Source: Artemia franciscana
Lineage: Eukaryota; Arthropoda; Branchiopoda; Anostraca; Artemiidae
NCBI RefSeq assembly: GCF_032884065.1
Contig: NC_088871.1
Span: 46,883,172 to 46,947,171, forward strand
DNA length: 64,000 bases
Reading direction: 5' to 3'
Shown here: piece by piece, positions 21,560-33,209 of the stretch
How the letters are laid out: every line of letters starts with the position of its first letter
Position numbering within the stretch: the stretch's first letter is position 1
Translations under genes and position numbers: made by a program
The notes under the pieces: generated by a model
What the model saw: the letters and a program-made list of their open reading frames with translations, nothing else
Database searches by the model: none
Told to the model about the DNA's origin: nothing

Positions 21560-22766
21560 CCGCATCAGCATCCGGATATTGAAATAAAAATTATCCTATT
21601 GTCCCAGTTAAAAAAGAGCTTCGACAAGGGGCTATAACTTCACCTACCGCTTTTAATAGTACTATGATTCGAGGACAAGAGAGATGGGTACTTTTCTGAT
21701 ATAGCGACCCCACTCAATAATTACGCTGTGTAAAACTCGAGGACAAACCTAGAACCTGGTTTTTCATCTGTCTCTATTAAGAGACAATAAGCTTACGTTC
21801 AGTGAAAAACAAGTGGCGGGTGACAGAATACATTAGACTTATATATTTTGGGGTACATATTTGCACACTAGGAGGGATGCGGGTAAAGTATTTGGACAAC
21901 ATGAAGTTACAAAAAAAATTCTTACTTCATAAGAATATCCAGAATAATTGTAGCTGACACATTTTGCATTCCCTCCCCCATCCACCCCTAATGTGCAAAT
22001 ATATGACCCAAATTTGTTTCTAAAGTATTATATTTTCCATCATGTTTTTGATATTTTTCATAAAAAAATAACCTAAATTCACTTATTGTGTGGGGTCGCT
22101 ATAACAGAAAAGTACTGAGAGATGTAAAACAACTTGTGTCCTGTGATGTATCGATGTTTTGTTAATATCATATGCGGATGAGACATTTAATTCGAGTCGC
22201 ACTGTTTCTGGTATGAAGGAAAACTTTATTATCCTTCATGATGATTATAAGCAGCTCGAATTAGAGTTTGACGCAGAAAAGTCGGAAATCTTGATTTTTA
22301 ATTGGAAATTAATCGCCGATGGTTTTACGATTGCTCTTGGAAATGCAAACGTTGAGCCAGTCAATTTCATTACATGCCTTTGCCTTCCTATCGGTTCGAC
22401 TCTAAAAATAACCAGTGCTTGTGCATTATTCGGAACACAATCGACAAAATTATTTTTGTGATTCAGGTTAGGTTAAACTTGGAACAGAAGGAACAAAAAT
22501 GTTCCTTCTCGTCAGAATATAAAGTCATGTTGTGTCCATTGACGAACTGTTTTGTTGTGGGAAACAACCCCATATCCTGGAAAAATATAATTGCCTATTT
22601 TTCAGTCTTTGGCAAATCCCAAATCTTCATTTCAAAATCCATGTTCAGACACTATCTTCTATCACTACGCGTAGCAAACCAAGTTGAGTTTTGTCTTTGT
22701 GGCTATGAAACCGGATTTCCTCATAAAATGTACCTGCATCGTAGTTTGTTTCACGAGAGAACCTAG
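21560..22766 (+). pseudogene. degenerate non-LTR retrotransposon RT fragment
   Basis: Before the inserted MITE, one frame reads VPVKKELRQGAITSPTAFN, the RT motif B region, at about 21,600-21,665. After it, from 22,159, the frame reads LLISYADETFNSSRT, the catalytic motif C with Y-A-D-E in place of Y-A-D-D. LEFDAEKSEILIFNWK and LPIGSTLK, typical of motifs D and E, follow. Frameshifts and stops separate the pieces. A downstream frame to 22,766 ends in a Cys/His-containing segment (FCLCGYETGFPHKMYLHRSL) that may be the element's C-terminal region; that part is uncertain. The loss of the second catalytic Asp and the shifts make it dead. Confidence 0.8.
21687..22116. mobile_element. MITE inside the RT pseudogene, 8-bp target duplication
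   Basis: The ends are GGTACTTTTCTGATATAGCG on the left and the inverse of AGTACTTTTCTGTTATAGCG on the right; the inverted repeat continues for about 33 bp through GACCCCAC. The perfect 8-bp direct repeat gagagatg flanks it (21,679-21,686 and 22,117-22,124). Length is 430 bp and there is no gene. The duplication length again suggests hAT-type mobilisation, and the first bases (G-G/T-TACTT) resemble the 517-860 MITE. Confidence 0.85.
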
Positions 22767-22769
22767 CTT

Positions 22770-23560
22770 CACTTACTGAGTGTGTTCTGAATAGTACACA
22801 AGTACCAAATAGCGCACTGATTGCTTATGGCGCCTCTACAGAAGCGAATTGGTTTTGCATATGGTTAAAACTGTTGGGATAAACCTTCCCAAAACGACAA
22901 AATATTTGAGATTCGTGGGTGGTCGCCACAGAGGATGGGCCGGGTAGGATGGTGGGTATGTTTAAAAGTATGTAAGCTTCAGGTTGTTTGAAATTGCGAG
23001 TTTGCTGAAGTATTAGCCAATTAAATTCAAAGACTTATTGAAATAAGAAAACATAAATTAGCAAAATAAAAGTATGAGTTTCTTACTCTCTAAAGCGTCA
23101 ACTATTACCGGTCATGATTAAAGCTATTCCTTTTCTGATTAGCAAAACACTTTTTCGTCCAGCATTTGACAACACTGTACAACCAATCACTGACAGTCCC
23201 CAAATCCCACATAGTACCACATGATCCCAGATTTGAAGAAAAAGAATCTAATTGGGTAAAGCACTTAGAGAAGCAAGCGTCAGTTTCTCGGAGGAAAACG
23301 GAGCAGAGCTAATCGATAGAAAACCTTATCTCCCTCTTAGTTCACCTTGAGGTTAACAAGGAATCGGCAATTTTCTTGATATTCCTCCACCAGCAATCCA
23401 GATACAGGCCTAAGAATATTGAAGAAAGCAAAAGCAGTTCCGAACAAAAAATTCAATTTTCTGGCGAACATCCGTATCCACAAGGAATAATAATGTCCTT
23501 CATTATTTGTAAAGAGAAAGGGGAAATGGATGGAAATCAGCATAAGGATAGGATAACATT
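22770..23560. other. no recognisable gene
   Basis: Unique-looking sequence. Overlapping short frames on both strands around 23,340-23,580 show no domain. Confidence 0.45.
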
Positions 23561-24560
23561 GTTGATTAAAATGTCTTGAATTTTATGATTAAATTCTCAT
23601 ATCTATGGCGTGAAATAAGCCCTGAATCAGGGGTGGATCTAGAGCAAAATCTTGGGGACGAGGGGGGCAATGGGACAAGAAAATAAAAAAGGAATGGGGA
23701 CAACAGAAAAATCTTGGGGGCCCAGGGTCCCCCTGGATCCACCATTGCCCTCAATTATTATTCTATTGATCGTTCTGTAAACCGATTTATTCTTGAATAA
23801 ATTCAGATCATTTCATCTTTAATCACATTAGCATCTTGATTAAAATGTCTTGGATTTTATGATCCAATTCCCATGCCTATGGCGTGAAGTAAAGCCATGA
23901 ACTCTTATTTTAAAGATTGTTCTGTACTCCGATTTTCAGAATTTTTTTCGAATTTGTTTTCCTGAGTAAAACATGTCAGAAACACATATTAACATCTAGA
24001 ATAAATTCATATCATATCACTTTAATCATATTAACATCTTGAACAAAACGTCTTGAGTTTTATTATTCAATTCTCATATCTACGGCGTGAAATAAGCCCT
24101 TGAATCAAGGGCGGATCTAGAGCAAAATCTTGCGGGGGGGAGCTATGGGACAAAAATAAAAAAAGGAATGAGGGCAACAGAAAAATCTTGAGGACCCAGG
24201 GTCCCCCTGGATTCGCCAGAGCCCTGAATTATTATTTTAATGATCGTTCTGTAAACCGATATCCATAAAAAAAAATTTCAAATTTGTTTTCCTGAGTAAA
24301 ATATGTCAGAAACACATATTAGCATCTTGAATAAATTCATATTATTTCATCTTTAATCATATTAACATCTTGATTAAAATGTCTTGGATTTTATTATCCG
24401 ATTCCCATGCTCATGGCGTGAAGTAAGGCCTGAACTCTTATTCTAAAGATTGTTCTATACTCAGATTTTCAGGATTTTATTTTTTCAAATTTGTTTTCTT
24501 GATTAAAAATGGTTGGAAATACATATTACCAATTTGTTGAAAACCTGTCTATTACAACAT
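23561..24560 (+). repeat. higher-order tandem array (a-b-a-b units)
   Basis: The unit start ttgattaaaatgtcttg(a/g)att recurs at 23,561, 23,836, 24,039 and 24,370. The first and third units contain an extra block of about 130 bp (gaatcaggggtggatctaga to ccctggatccaccattgccc) that is absent from the second and fourth. The array therefore arose by duplication of a two-unit block after a small element had entered one unit. Confidence 0.8.
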
Positions 24561-26807
24561 AAGAAGGAGGGAGCAATACACGAGAAAGATGTCATGGCTG
24601 CACCATTAGCTGCAACTAAGAAAAGAGCGAACCACGTCGCATAGTAACTAAATAATTAAGACTGCACAAGACGCTTAAGGTCCAAACCGGCGGTGCTGAT
24701 CCCCGTTTCATGGCCCTTCAGCCAGGAAGTACAATGGGGGGGGGGCCAAGCACTAGGGCAATTTTGATGCCATATCTCAAGTGGAAAAGCTGGGACTGAT
24801 GGGCTGCGAAAACTTTTTACAGAGGTGTTTAATGGCTCATTTTAAATCTGTTACTCATATCTACGTGCTTTTATCAACTCTACCATCCATAAGCGTCATA
24901 TAGCACTAAAAGCGGCACTTTAGTGCCACTCCTTAAGGGGAAAAAACTTGAAGCATAAAACGGTGCCCTTGTAATAATTGCGGTCCAAACCCTTAAGTGA
25001 AGGTTTATAAGGACCCCTCACGTATACTGCCCCACCGGACTCTCTTAATAAGTTTCATAAATCGTCTGTTCAGTAAGAAACAATTGTGAAAAAAAATATG
25101 GTAAACTGTTCACCGCGGAATTCTCCAGGGGCTGTTATCTTCAAACATGAACTATTTCGGACAAATACCGGAAATATAGATGATTAATAAGAAAAAAATG
25201 TTAGAATTATTAGAAAACAATCAAAGATTTTAATTTTTTTTAAATAAGTTTTTCAGCTGAAAGTAAGGAGTAGCATTAACACTTAAAACGAACGGAAATA
25301 TTTGTTCCGTTTATGACGGGGCTGCCCCTCCCCCCGGAAAATGATAATTGCAGTGTTGCTTCTACATTAAATTTAAATAAAAACAGACACGGATTAATTT
25401 TATAAACCAAGTTTATCCAAGGAAAGTTAATTCTTAGTTTGCAGTTCATTTTTAATATAGCCTAGAAAGGCTTGAGAGGCAGATAGTCACTATGAGAGGG
25501 AAAGCTGGCATACCTCTTTCAGACTTGTATAAAAATGATAATGTTTTATTTCCTGATGGTACTCTATCAGCCTCGAGCAGAAATTAGCCAGATAAACATA
25601 CAATAAGGGTAATTTTGATATTTCACCTGTTCTTTTTAAAAACTGTTTTTAAATTGACCTTTGCTCGTTTTCAATAATAAATCAAATAGAAGGCAAAAAA
25701 CCACGATTGCTCTTTATTTTCCTCAGAAAAACTGTTTTTTAAATTAATCTTTGCCCCCTTTGAATTAAAAACGTTGTTAAGTAGAAATCTCAGTCGCCCA
25801 CTCGCTTGCAAATCTTGTGGACATGGTCGGTCATAAATCTTTAAATCATTTTTGGTCTTCAATTGCCTTCAAACGGTTCACAAAACTGATAAACCATCTG
25901 AATTACCCTTATTGTATGACTATTTTCCTTATTGCTGCCCGAACATGATAGAGTATCATCAGGAAATAAACATAATAATTTCCATTTCTGTCCATTTTCC
26001 ACTTGGTAACAAGATGTTAGAGTTACATTCTTAAATAATTTTACTCATTCTCTCAATATCAATCAATAGTTACAATTTCTAGAGCTCCATGACGATGCAT
26101 TTACTGCTGACACGTTCCTTATTTTCAAACTTGGCGCCCAATAAGTGCTAAAACTGGATAGCTGCATATGGATATCTTTTCATTAAAATTAAATTCTAGA
26201 TTTTGCTATTTTTAGGACGTATATGATTGTTTGATTTTCCACATAGCCAATTTAAAGAATCCGGTTTCATCTTTACTGTCCTTGGTGCTTATTGCCTTTC
26301 TCATTGCAAGTTTAACAATGTTCAAACTTGTTAAACGTTAAATAAGTTTAAACTATTCAATTAGCAACTAGATGATAATGAACAGGAAATTACGTTTTTC
26401 TCAATCCCCCAACCTTTACCAAGAATTCTCAAATTGGTAGTCATTTTCAAAAAGAAGCACAAATCCTTGGGAGATTGAGCTAAGAAATATTTGGAAAATT
26501 CCAATCTATATTTGGTTTAACGAAATCAAACGTTACTGACGGAAATTTAGTCATTTCTTGGGGAATACAAGTTACAAACAGCCCAATATTATTTCAAGTC
26601 TCAAATTTAAAATATCAAATTTTGCTTCAAGTTTTCATAAAAAATTTCAAATTTATGCTTCAAATCTTCGGCATATCAAATTTTGCTTCTTTTTAGAGAT
26701 TAATAAAAATTCCAAAAGCATTCCAGCGAGTCCGTATCCAGGATCTGTCTTTGGCGGAGGGGAATCAAAAAAAAAATTATGCATTTAAATTTTTTTTCTA
26801 GAGTGAG
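24561..26807. other. gene-free stretch
   Basis: Contains a short hairpin-family fragment at about 25,247-25,345 (ttcagctgaaagtaaggagt and aaaacgaacggaaatattt). I see no exon or RNA gene. Confidence 0.45.
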
Positions 26808-26821
26808 ACAAACGTTTGGGG

Positions 26822-26968
26822 GGTTGTCCTGTGGTGGCGCAGTGGGTTTGACCTTAGTTTGGTAATACGGGACCCAGAGATCGAATCATGCTGGAGCAAT
26901 GCACTGCAGGGCCGACGTAGGGACCTTAGTAGTCAAGAAGCGTCGTTAATCTGATTACTTACTTACTT
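26822..26968 (+). mobile_element. tRNA-derived SINE, copy 1
   Basis: A 147-bp element has an internal Pol III promoter: box A TGGCGCAGTGG at 26,835-26,845 and box B GAGATCGAATC at 26,877-26,887. A non-tRNA body follows (ctgcagggccgacgtaggga, then gtcaagaagcgtcgttaatc) and it ends in a (TTAC)n tail. The flanks are a 14-bp direct repeat, acaaacgtttgggg, at 26,808-26,821 and 26,969-26,982. Box A differs by one base from that of the tRNA-Met in this window, and gacccagag also resembles its anticodon arm, so descent from tRNA-Met is possible. Confidence 0.9.
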
Positions 26969-26982
26969 ACAAACGTTTGGGG

Positions 26983-29684
26983 AAGGGGGAGAGGTTAAAT
27001 CTGAACCTCCCTGAATACGCTCCTGGATTCCAGAATTTATAGAGAAACCTGTTGTATCTGTTCTGGTCACTTACTTTGACACATATTGCAAATGTTAGAT
27101 CCGTTTTACACTTGGTTAGTCTTGAATGGGGTCAAAAAGTAAAAAAAAACAAACAAAAAAAACAACTTAATAATGGTAACTATTTTAGTCAATTGTTTTC
27201 ATAATGTGTATTTCATGCGGTCAAATTGCTTTGATATTTATAATCTTTAGATTAGAATTTACAAATTCTAAAGTGTAATAAACGGTTTGCCACTGAAAAT
27301 GTATTAAAGAAATTGATGAATAGATGCGACGAAGATGAGAGACCTTTGAAAACCGATAAATCGAGAAGATATGACTTGTATACATAGAAATTGATAATAG
27401 AAACAGGATATTAACATTGCAAATTTAATTTTTTGCCGGTCAAAAGTCAATTACGCAAATTAAATTCCAAGCAAAGGGCACAATAAAGGTTACATCATTC
27501 AAAAGAATAAAGATAAGAAGGTTAAGTGCTGAAGACACAGAGGTTGAAGAAACAATAAATATTCAAATGATGCAAGCCGATAATAAACAAGAACGCAATG
27601 ATATCTTTCCTAAAAAAAACAAGCATGCGCATAGATCAGAGGAGGGCCGTCATCGAGGAATAGTGTTCTTGGCAATACGCATTTCGGTGATTCCAGATTA
27701 CCTCCCCCCCCACAAAAAATGGTCTTCTGATATCTCTTCCTTAAAGTTGTCACTGTCTGCATCTTGGCTTCAACAATTCAAGGGGTATTATATGACAAGT
27801 TTTATGAAAAATTAGAAATCATCAAAATCTAGAAAAAATATTATATGACAAGTTTTATGAAAAAAATAAAGTTGAAATCCTGTCAAGCGAATACAAAAGA
27901 ACTTGTTTCACGGCTCAAGTGTAAAAAACCTCGAAAAAGAATAAACTATACAAGAAATGAAGAAACAATCATCAAAATCGGGAAAATTCCTGAGCAGGCC
28001 TTAGTGAGCACCCCCTCTCCCTTTTATGATACATGCCTGCCCCCAATATTTTAAATAAAACGCAGTAGATTGATCAGTCGAGGTCTATGATGAAGAAAAT
28101 ATCAAAACAAACCCTCCAATTTAGACCGGTGGGGCATATTAAGGGTTCATCTTTAGTGTCGAATTAAAATAATCCAGGCACGTTTTCTTTTTCTTTTTTT
28201 CAGGCTGCAGCTCATAATTGTTATGGTTGTGTGCAGGCTAAATTTTATAATGTGTATTTTATCATGTTTATTTTTTAGATTTTTATTTATTGTCATTACC
28301 GGTTCGGAATACCTCTTTTTGTTTTCTATATTTATCTAGTCCCGTTGATTCGTTCCTTCGTCATGTCTAACCAGTCCTGTCTAAAAAAAGGTAATAAAAT
28401 AAAATAATAATTTTAAAAAATAAGGTGTAAACCTTTCAGTTTCAGAAAAATTAGATTTTATTGCAAATTTGTTTTAAAGCGTACTGGAAACCTACAAAAA
28501 GCTTCGCTGTTCAAACTAAATCCAGTTAATAACACCTGAAAACCCAAAACTCAGTTTCAGGTGAACACTTAACCCTAGAGCAAAGAAGTGAACCCGAATC
28601 ATATAACCTGAAATAATCCAGTGGTCAGAGGATCTTTCCTGAGAAGGGGAGTTGAAAATACTAGAAAGAATTTTTCACAATTTTTAAATTTATCTATGAG
28701 AGAGCCTTAGGACTAATCTCAGTGATATTCATTTCATTGGTATTGAATAATTTAAATAAATTACAAAGCAGTGAATCCTACAAAACCTATAATTAAAGGT
28801 TTTTATTCCTTATAAAAATAATAAAAAATTGAGTTGTCAGTTTCTTCACTCTTCCACAAAATTAGTATCGTGTAAGTGTTGGGCGATATTGGATATCGAT
28901 ATATCGCACCGAATATCGAAAGGTAAATATTGATATCGAAAACGATGTTTTTTAAGCTTTTTGTGGTATCTACCGGTTAACATCCAACAGAAAAGATCCA
29001 ACATTGAAAATTGTTTCGTAAATGGTGGAGAAGAAGAATAATGTATTCAATCCATTGACTCATATATGCTCATACACAGCTGTATCAAGAAGTTGGCATA
29101 ACCTGTATTCAAACTACGTTTAGTGAGAGTGGACTTTCAAATATTGCTGATAAACCTCTGAAAGGCTTGAATATATAAAATACCTTCTAGACTTATAGGC
29201 CTTATTTAGATCATACCCGTCATGATTACCACATACCTCAATCCGCGTTTCAACAAATTATATTAAGCCTGACGATCGTGTCCAAATTGAGAGTAAATAG
29301 CAAGAGACATGGATTTGGCTTAACAGGATTGTGTATCAACAGATGTAAGTGCCATGACAATCCCCGTGATTCAACCGTTACCAAATCAGGCCAGTTTGTG
29401 GGCATCACACGACGAATAGTCAATGCAAGGCAAGCTTTCGTCAGCAACTGCATCTGTAACGGCTTTCCAGATTTTCAATAGGGAGTCTTTAGTTCCAAGA
29501 AAATCTTATCGATTCAAGTTGTGGAAGTCTTGTAATATGGGTGTCAGAAATACCTAAACTAAGTTGTCATAAAATGAATGTCCATGCATCAGAGAATCTT
29601 ACTGTAAGAGTTTCTAGCTTCCGTCTGTAAAAATCTGAAATTTCATAATTTTAGCTAGAACGAATTTTTTTTATTATTATTTTT
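26983..29684. other. gene-free stretch
   Basis: AT-rich. At about 28,880-28,950 lies a gggcgatattggatatcgat motif, and a related inverted motif recurs near 35,055-35,130; it is probably a small dispersed element with TATCGA palindromes. Overlapping frames at 29,250-29,481 on both strands are not convincing as a gene. Confidence 0.4.
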
Positions 29685-30309
29685 GGTAAAATTCTAGTTG
29701 ATTGACTTCTTGCTATCTTAGAAAGGGTTTAGGTTAGGAAAATGAAACTTTCAGGGATGGGTCTACAGGCTAAAGTATGTCCTAGGAAGGTATTTTAAAG
29801 TACCATCTCCACTCCTTCTCCCTCTAGAAGGCCCTGGAATTTGTCTACATGACAGGTCTATACCTATTGAAATTTTGACAAAACAACATTTTACCTTAAT
29901 TTTCAGTTACTAGTTGCTTTTTCTCTGCCTTTAGTTCTGAAAATGCAATTCCTGTTATTTGAGTAGGATTCTGAGCCATATCAATGTTAATTTTCAAAAT
30001 TTAGGAAATGTATTTGCATATCTTTAAAACCTTATAAAATGGATTGAGCAAAGTTATGAAGCTGAAAACAATTTTGTTGTACTTCAATTAAGCAGAAGAT
30101 CTATTTTGCAAGGTTTCACTTTTATAACACATATACTTTTAAAGGTCACCAAAGGTCAGGGCCCTCTAGAGGGAGAAGGAGTGGAGGTAGTTGCTTCAAA
30201 ATACCTTCCCGGGACATACTTTAGTCTGTAGATTCTTCCCTGAAAGTTTCATTTTCCTAACCTAAACCCTTTTTGAGATAGCAAGAAGTCAATTAACTAG
30301 AATTTTACC
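29685..30309 (-). mobile_element. MULE-like MITE, copy 2
   Basis: This 625-bp element has the same GGTAAAATTCTAGTT terminus at both ends and inverted repeats of about 150 bp. Its internal part is in the opposite orientation to 19,688-20,313. The flanks are T-rich (ttattttt on both sides), consistent with a duplication of 8-9 bp but not decisive. Confidence 0.85.
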
Positions 30310-31430
30310 TTATTTTTTTTAAGGTGATCGTATCGAACCAATGACATATAAAATCAGGAGAGGGCTTACCCGAATGGAAATTACATTTCTGGTCAATCCT
30401 ACATCTGTTTGTGGAGGTTTCTTTTTTATTCAAGTTGGATTATCCATTGTACTTTCTGTCGTTTTGGATCTCATTTATTCATTGATAATGATTCGTTTTC
30501 GTTTTTAGGTTGAAATTATTATTATTTTAATTCACTTTTGCTCGCCTTTGGCTTACTGCCTTTTGCAGTAAGCATTTTGTATTTCTTTGAAAAAACTTCT
30601 TTACTGAACAACATTTTTTATTATTATTATTATTGTTATTTTCAGTTCGTCTTTGATTTGATTAACTTTATTGTTTCTATTAGTCAATAAAAAAGAAATA
30701 TTTCTGAACTTCGTTTTCTGCACACACATTAGTATTTTGGCTTACTACTTATATTTCGCACAACACTTTGCTACAAATTTTCATAGTAGTTGAGCTATAG
30801 AACTTTGGATGGATGGGTAGGGGGAAAATCATTGAAATATACAGATTACAAATTTGCATAATTTCTGGTCTTCTAAAGGGCTGAAGCCATACTGACCCAA
30901 TCATGTTACAACATTGAATATAGACGCATATCGACTGACAATTTCATTCCAAATATCTTATTTAATATATTTGATTAAGAAATATTATTAAGATATGATT
31001 TTAACTTTAGTTAAAAAGGAAAATACTTAAAGTATACAAAGAAAACACCAGTCATTAAAAAAGGGGGGAATTGAACTAACCAAAGGGAACTATGTGAACT
31101 ATTGCTGCCTCTACTCCGGCCACTACTAAAACTACTCCCGCTGCTTCTATTGCCACTACTATGATTAGAAAGAAAAGGTTTACCTTCAATGTCTAACGGT
31201 CTCAAATAATTTTTTTTTTTACCCACATTTTCCGGCCAATTTACTAGTCTAAAAAATTATTTTTATCTTTGTAGGAAAAATATTGTTTTTTTTTACCTCC
31301 ATATTTAATACCAGTTTAGTAATAAAAGAAATATTTCGGAGGTTAGGGGTTCAGACACGCTCCCCCTGTGGATAAAGTCAAAGCACCAGCTAGCAGTATT
31401 TTTCTATTGCAGGTAGCACAAAGCTGACTG
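30310..31430. other. no recognisable gene
   Basis: AT-rich upstream region of the gene at 31,643. A Ser/Gly-rich minus-strand frame at 31,011-31,226 has no recognised domain. Confidence 0.4.
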
Positions 31431-31465
31431 TTAATATAGAGTAGGAAAAGTAATTCATTTTTACA

Positions 31466-31605
31466 TGACGTCATCGAAATGCATTTTCTAAATTGATTGA
31501 TAGTGAAAAATTATACTGAATGACATCATCATAACTATATACAACCTCATAAATGACGTCATATCTTGTATAAAATGACTGTTTCCAATGAATTTCTTAT
31601 CAGTT
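31466..31605 (+). promoter_or_regulatory. core promoter with three CRE-like sites, TATA box and initiator
   Basis: Two perfect palindromic CREs, TGACGTCA, lie at 31,466-31,473 and 31,554-31,561, with a one-mismatch site, TGACATCA, at 31,521-31,528 between them. TATAAAA is at 31,569-31,575. The arthropod initiator TCAGTT is at 31,600-31,605, which puts the predicted +1 A at 31,602, 33 bp below the TATA start. The start codon at 31,643 follows a 5' UTR of about 41 nt. The arrangement implies ATF/CREB-type bZIP control and focused initiation; this is inference from motifs. Confidence 0.75.
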
Positions 31606-31642
31606 AATCAATATCAAGTTTATGTAAAGCAAACAATCTATC

Positions 31643-33160
31643 ATGCCAACTCAATTTCTTAGCAAAGCTAAAAATTTTGAGAAGAAAAATGATGTATGGT
31701 GTCCTGCAGGAGAAAAGAGAGCAGTAGTGAAGAAGGTGAATATACTTAAATCTACAAGAATTTCTAAATTGGAGCCTGACACTACAAAACAGGACTTGAA
31801 AAATAATAATTCTGGTCAGATGGACAAAAAGGTCATCATTTTTTCAGAAGTCGAAAAGATGGTTGGCAGCAAACAGAACGATCCGCTCAAAAAACTAGAA
31901 AAAGAGATTGCCACAATTGCCAAAAAGTTATTCGTGTTTTATAGATCCCCAGAAGCGAAGAAGAGTTTCGGATTACGAAAAGAAATAATGGATTCTATAC
32001 GACAGACAAGCTCAATTACGGAAAAATTGAAAAGATACGAAAGCCAAACTGGAAAACGTGATTTAGATGGAATCTTATCTAGTTTTTATTTTCAAGTGAC
32101 CAAACTGAGTTCAACTGTAGCCAATTTAGAAAAAGAAGTGAAAAAGCTGCAACAAGTAGAACGTATATCAGCAAAAAACCTTTTTCAATCCAAGCAAACA
32201 GTGATTGATTCTAAAAAGGTAGATAATATCCCAAAACCAACTGTTGGAAGTGACCTGAATTTCAACATCAGGATTGATAATATTCTAAGGAGAATATCGA
32301 CGCTTCGCGATTCGCAAGCAGCAGAAGTGAACAAGTTGATTTCGGACATAGAATGTCTCAAAAACGGTATGAGCAAGGAAAAACAAAGTGAAGCCCCAGA
32401 AAAACAGAATTCTGATGAAGCCAAGAAAAAAAACGGTGGAAAATCAAACTTGAATAAAAAGAAATTGAACTGTACCAAAGGCCAAAATCTTTACGAGAAT
32501 TCCAACAAAAATGAGGCTCAAAAAGAATATTTACATCTAAGCCAGAATAAAATTGAGCCCATTGGTGAGAACAAAGTGACCCAGGATCAAGTAGCACCTT
32601 CAGATACACCGTGGTTACACCGTGGAACAAAGCTGAGCTCAAGGAAACCTTCTTCTAGTCGTGAACAGGATGAGAGTGGCACCACCTCAAATTCAAAGAA
32701 ACGAATAAGAAATGTTTCAGCAAAAACGCGGCAAAGTCCTGCCCCAGGCTCATCATCAGATAGTTGGTGGAGGCGTGGTTCAAACCCTAGCTCAGAAAAA
32801 GATCCTCCTTCCAGTGGTATAAAAGGTACCGGAGCTAACACTTCAGACGCAGAAAATCATGTAAAAATTGATGCTGTCACAGAAAAAGACATTTTAATGG
32901 AAAAATCAATCGTCGACAACAGAGACGAAGTCGCAGTTACCAATGTGTATGTGCCACCGTACAGGAGAGGTGCAAATTACAAAAAAGAAGAGCCATATTC
33001 TGGCCCCAGAGTTATTGTAATTAGGCAGCCGAGAGGGCCGGATGGAACCAAAGGTTTTAAAAAAGAGTATTTTCAAAACTTCCACCAAACGCATGATGGC
33101 GTTGATGACAAGAGCATATCTCCAGAGCGAAATTCTGTCGGACAAATTAGTTCCAATTAA
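31643..33160 (+). CDS. intronless gene: coiled-coil protein with C-terminal SUZ-C-like motif (505 aa)
   Basis: The start is in good context (A at -3) and follows a TATA/Inr promoter directly; AATAAA lies 36 bp after the stop. The protein is Lys-rich. Residues about 77-170 and 205-245 look like coiled coils. Residues 245-430 are low-complexity, with two related motifs, PWLHRGTKLSSRKPSSS at 323-339 and WWRRGSNPSS at 375-384. NVYVPPYRRG is at 434-443. Residues 455-472, PRVIVIRQPRGPDGTKGF, match the SUZ-C motif found at or near the C-terminus of RNA-binding proteins such as R3H- and SUZ-domain proteins. No R3H or RRM domain is visible. I infer a cytoplasmic RNA-associated protein but cannot name an orthologue. 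The absence of introns could mean a retrogene, but the promoter argues for a functional gene. Confidence 0.85.
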   Translation: MPTQFLSKAKNFEKKNDVWCPAGEKRAVVKKVNILKSTRISKLEPDTTKQDLKNNNSGQMDKKVIIFSEVEKMVGSKQNDPLKKLEKEIATIAKKLFVFYRSPEAKKSFGLRKEIMDSIRQTSSITEKLKRYESQTGKRDLDGILSSFYFQVTKLSSTVANLEKEVKKLQQVERISAKNLFQSKQTVIDSKKVDNIPKPTVGSDLNFNIRIDNILRRISTLRDSQAAEVNKLISDIECLKNGMSKEKQSEAPEKQNSDEAKKKNGGKSNLNKKKLNCTKGQNLYENSNKNEAQKEYLHLSQNKIEPIGENKVTQDQVAPSDTPWLHRGTKLSSRKPSSSREQDESGTTSNSKKRIRNVSAKTRQSPAPGSSSDSWWRRGSNPSSEKDPPSSGIKGTGANTSDAENHVKIDAVTEKDILMEKSIVDNRDEVAVTNVYVPPYRRGANYKKEEPYSGPRVIVIRQPRGPDGTKGFKKEYFQNFHQTHDGVDDKSISPERNSVGQISSN

Positions 33161-33195
33161 ATTTTCTGTTCTTTTATTTCTGTTAAAGTGTGTTT

Positions 33196-33201
33196 AATAA
33201 A
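33196..33201 (+). terminator. polyadenylation signal of the SUZ-C gene
   Basis: Canonical AATAAA 36 bp after the stop codon, giving a short 3' UTR. Confidence 0.75.
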
Positions 33202-33209
33202 TGTACAAA

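Noticed and set aside
29250-29481. Overlapping 67-codon frames on both strands
   Set aside because: Neither shows a domain or splice and promoter signals; chance overlap is more likely.
32185-33145. Several minus frames of 79-97 codons
   Set aside because: They are antisense shadows of the 505-codon SUZ-C gene.
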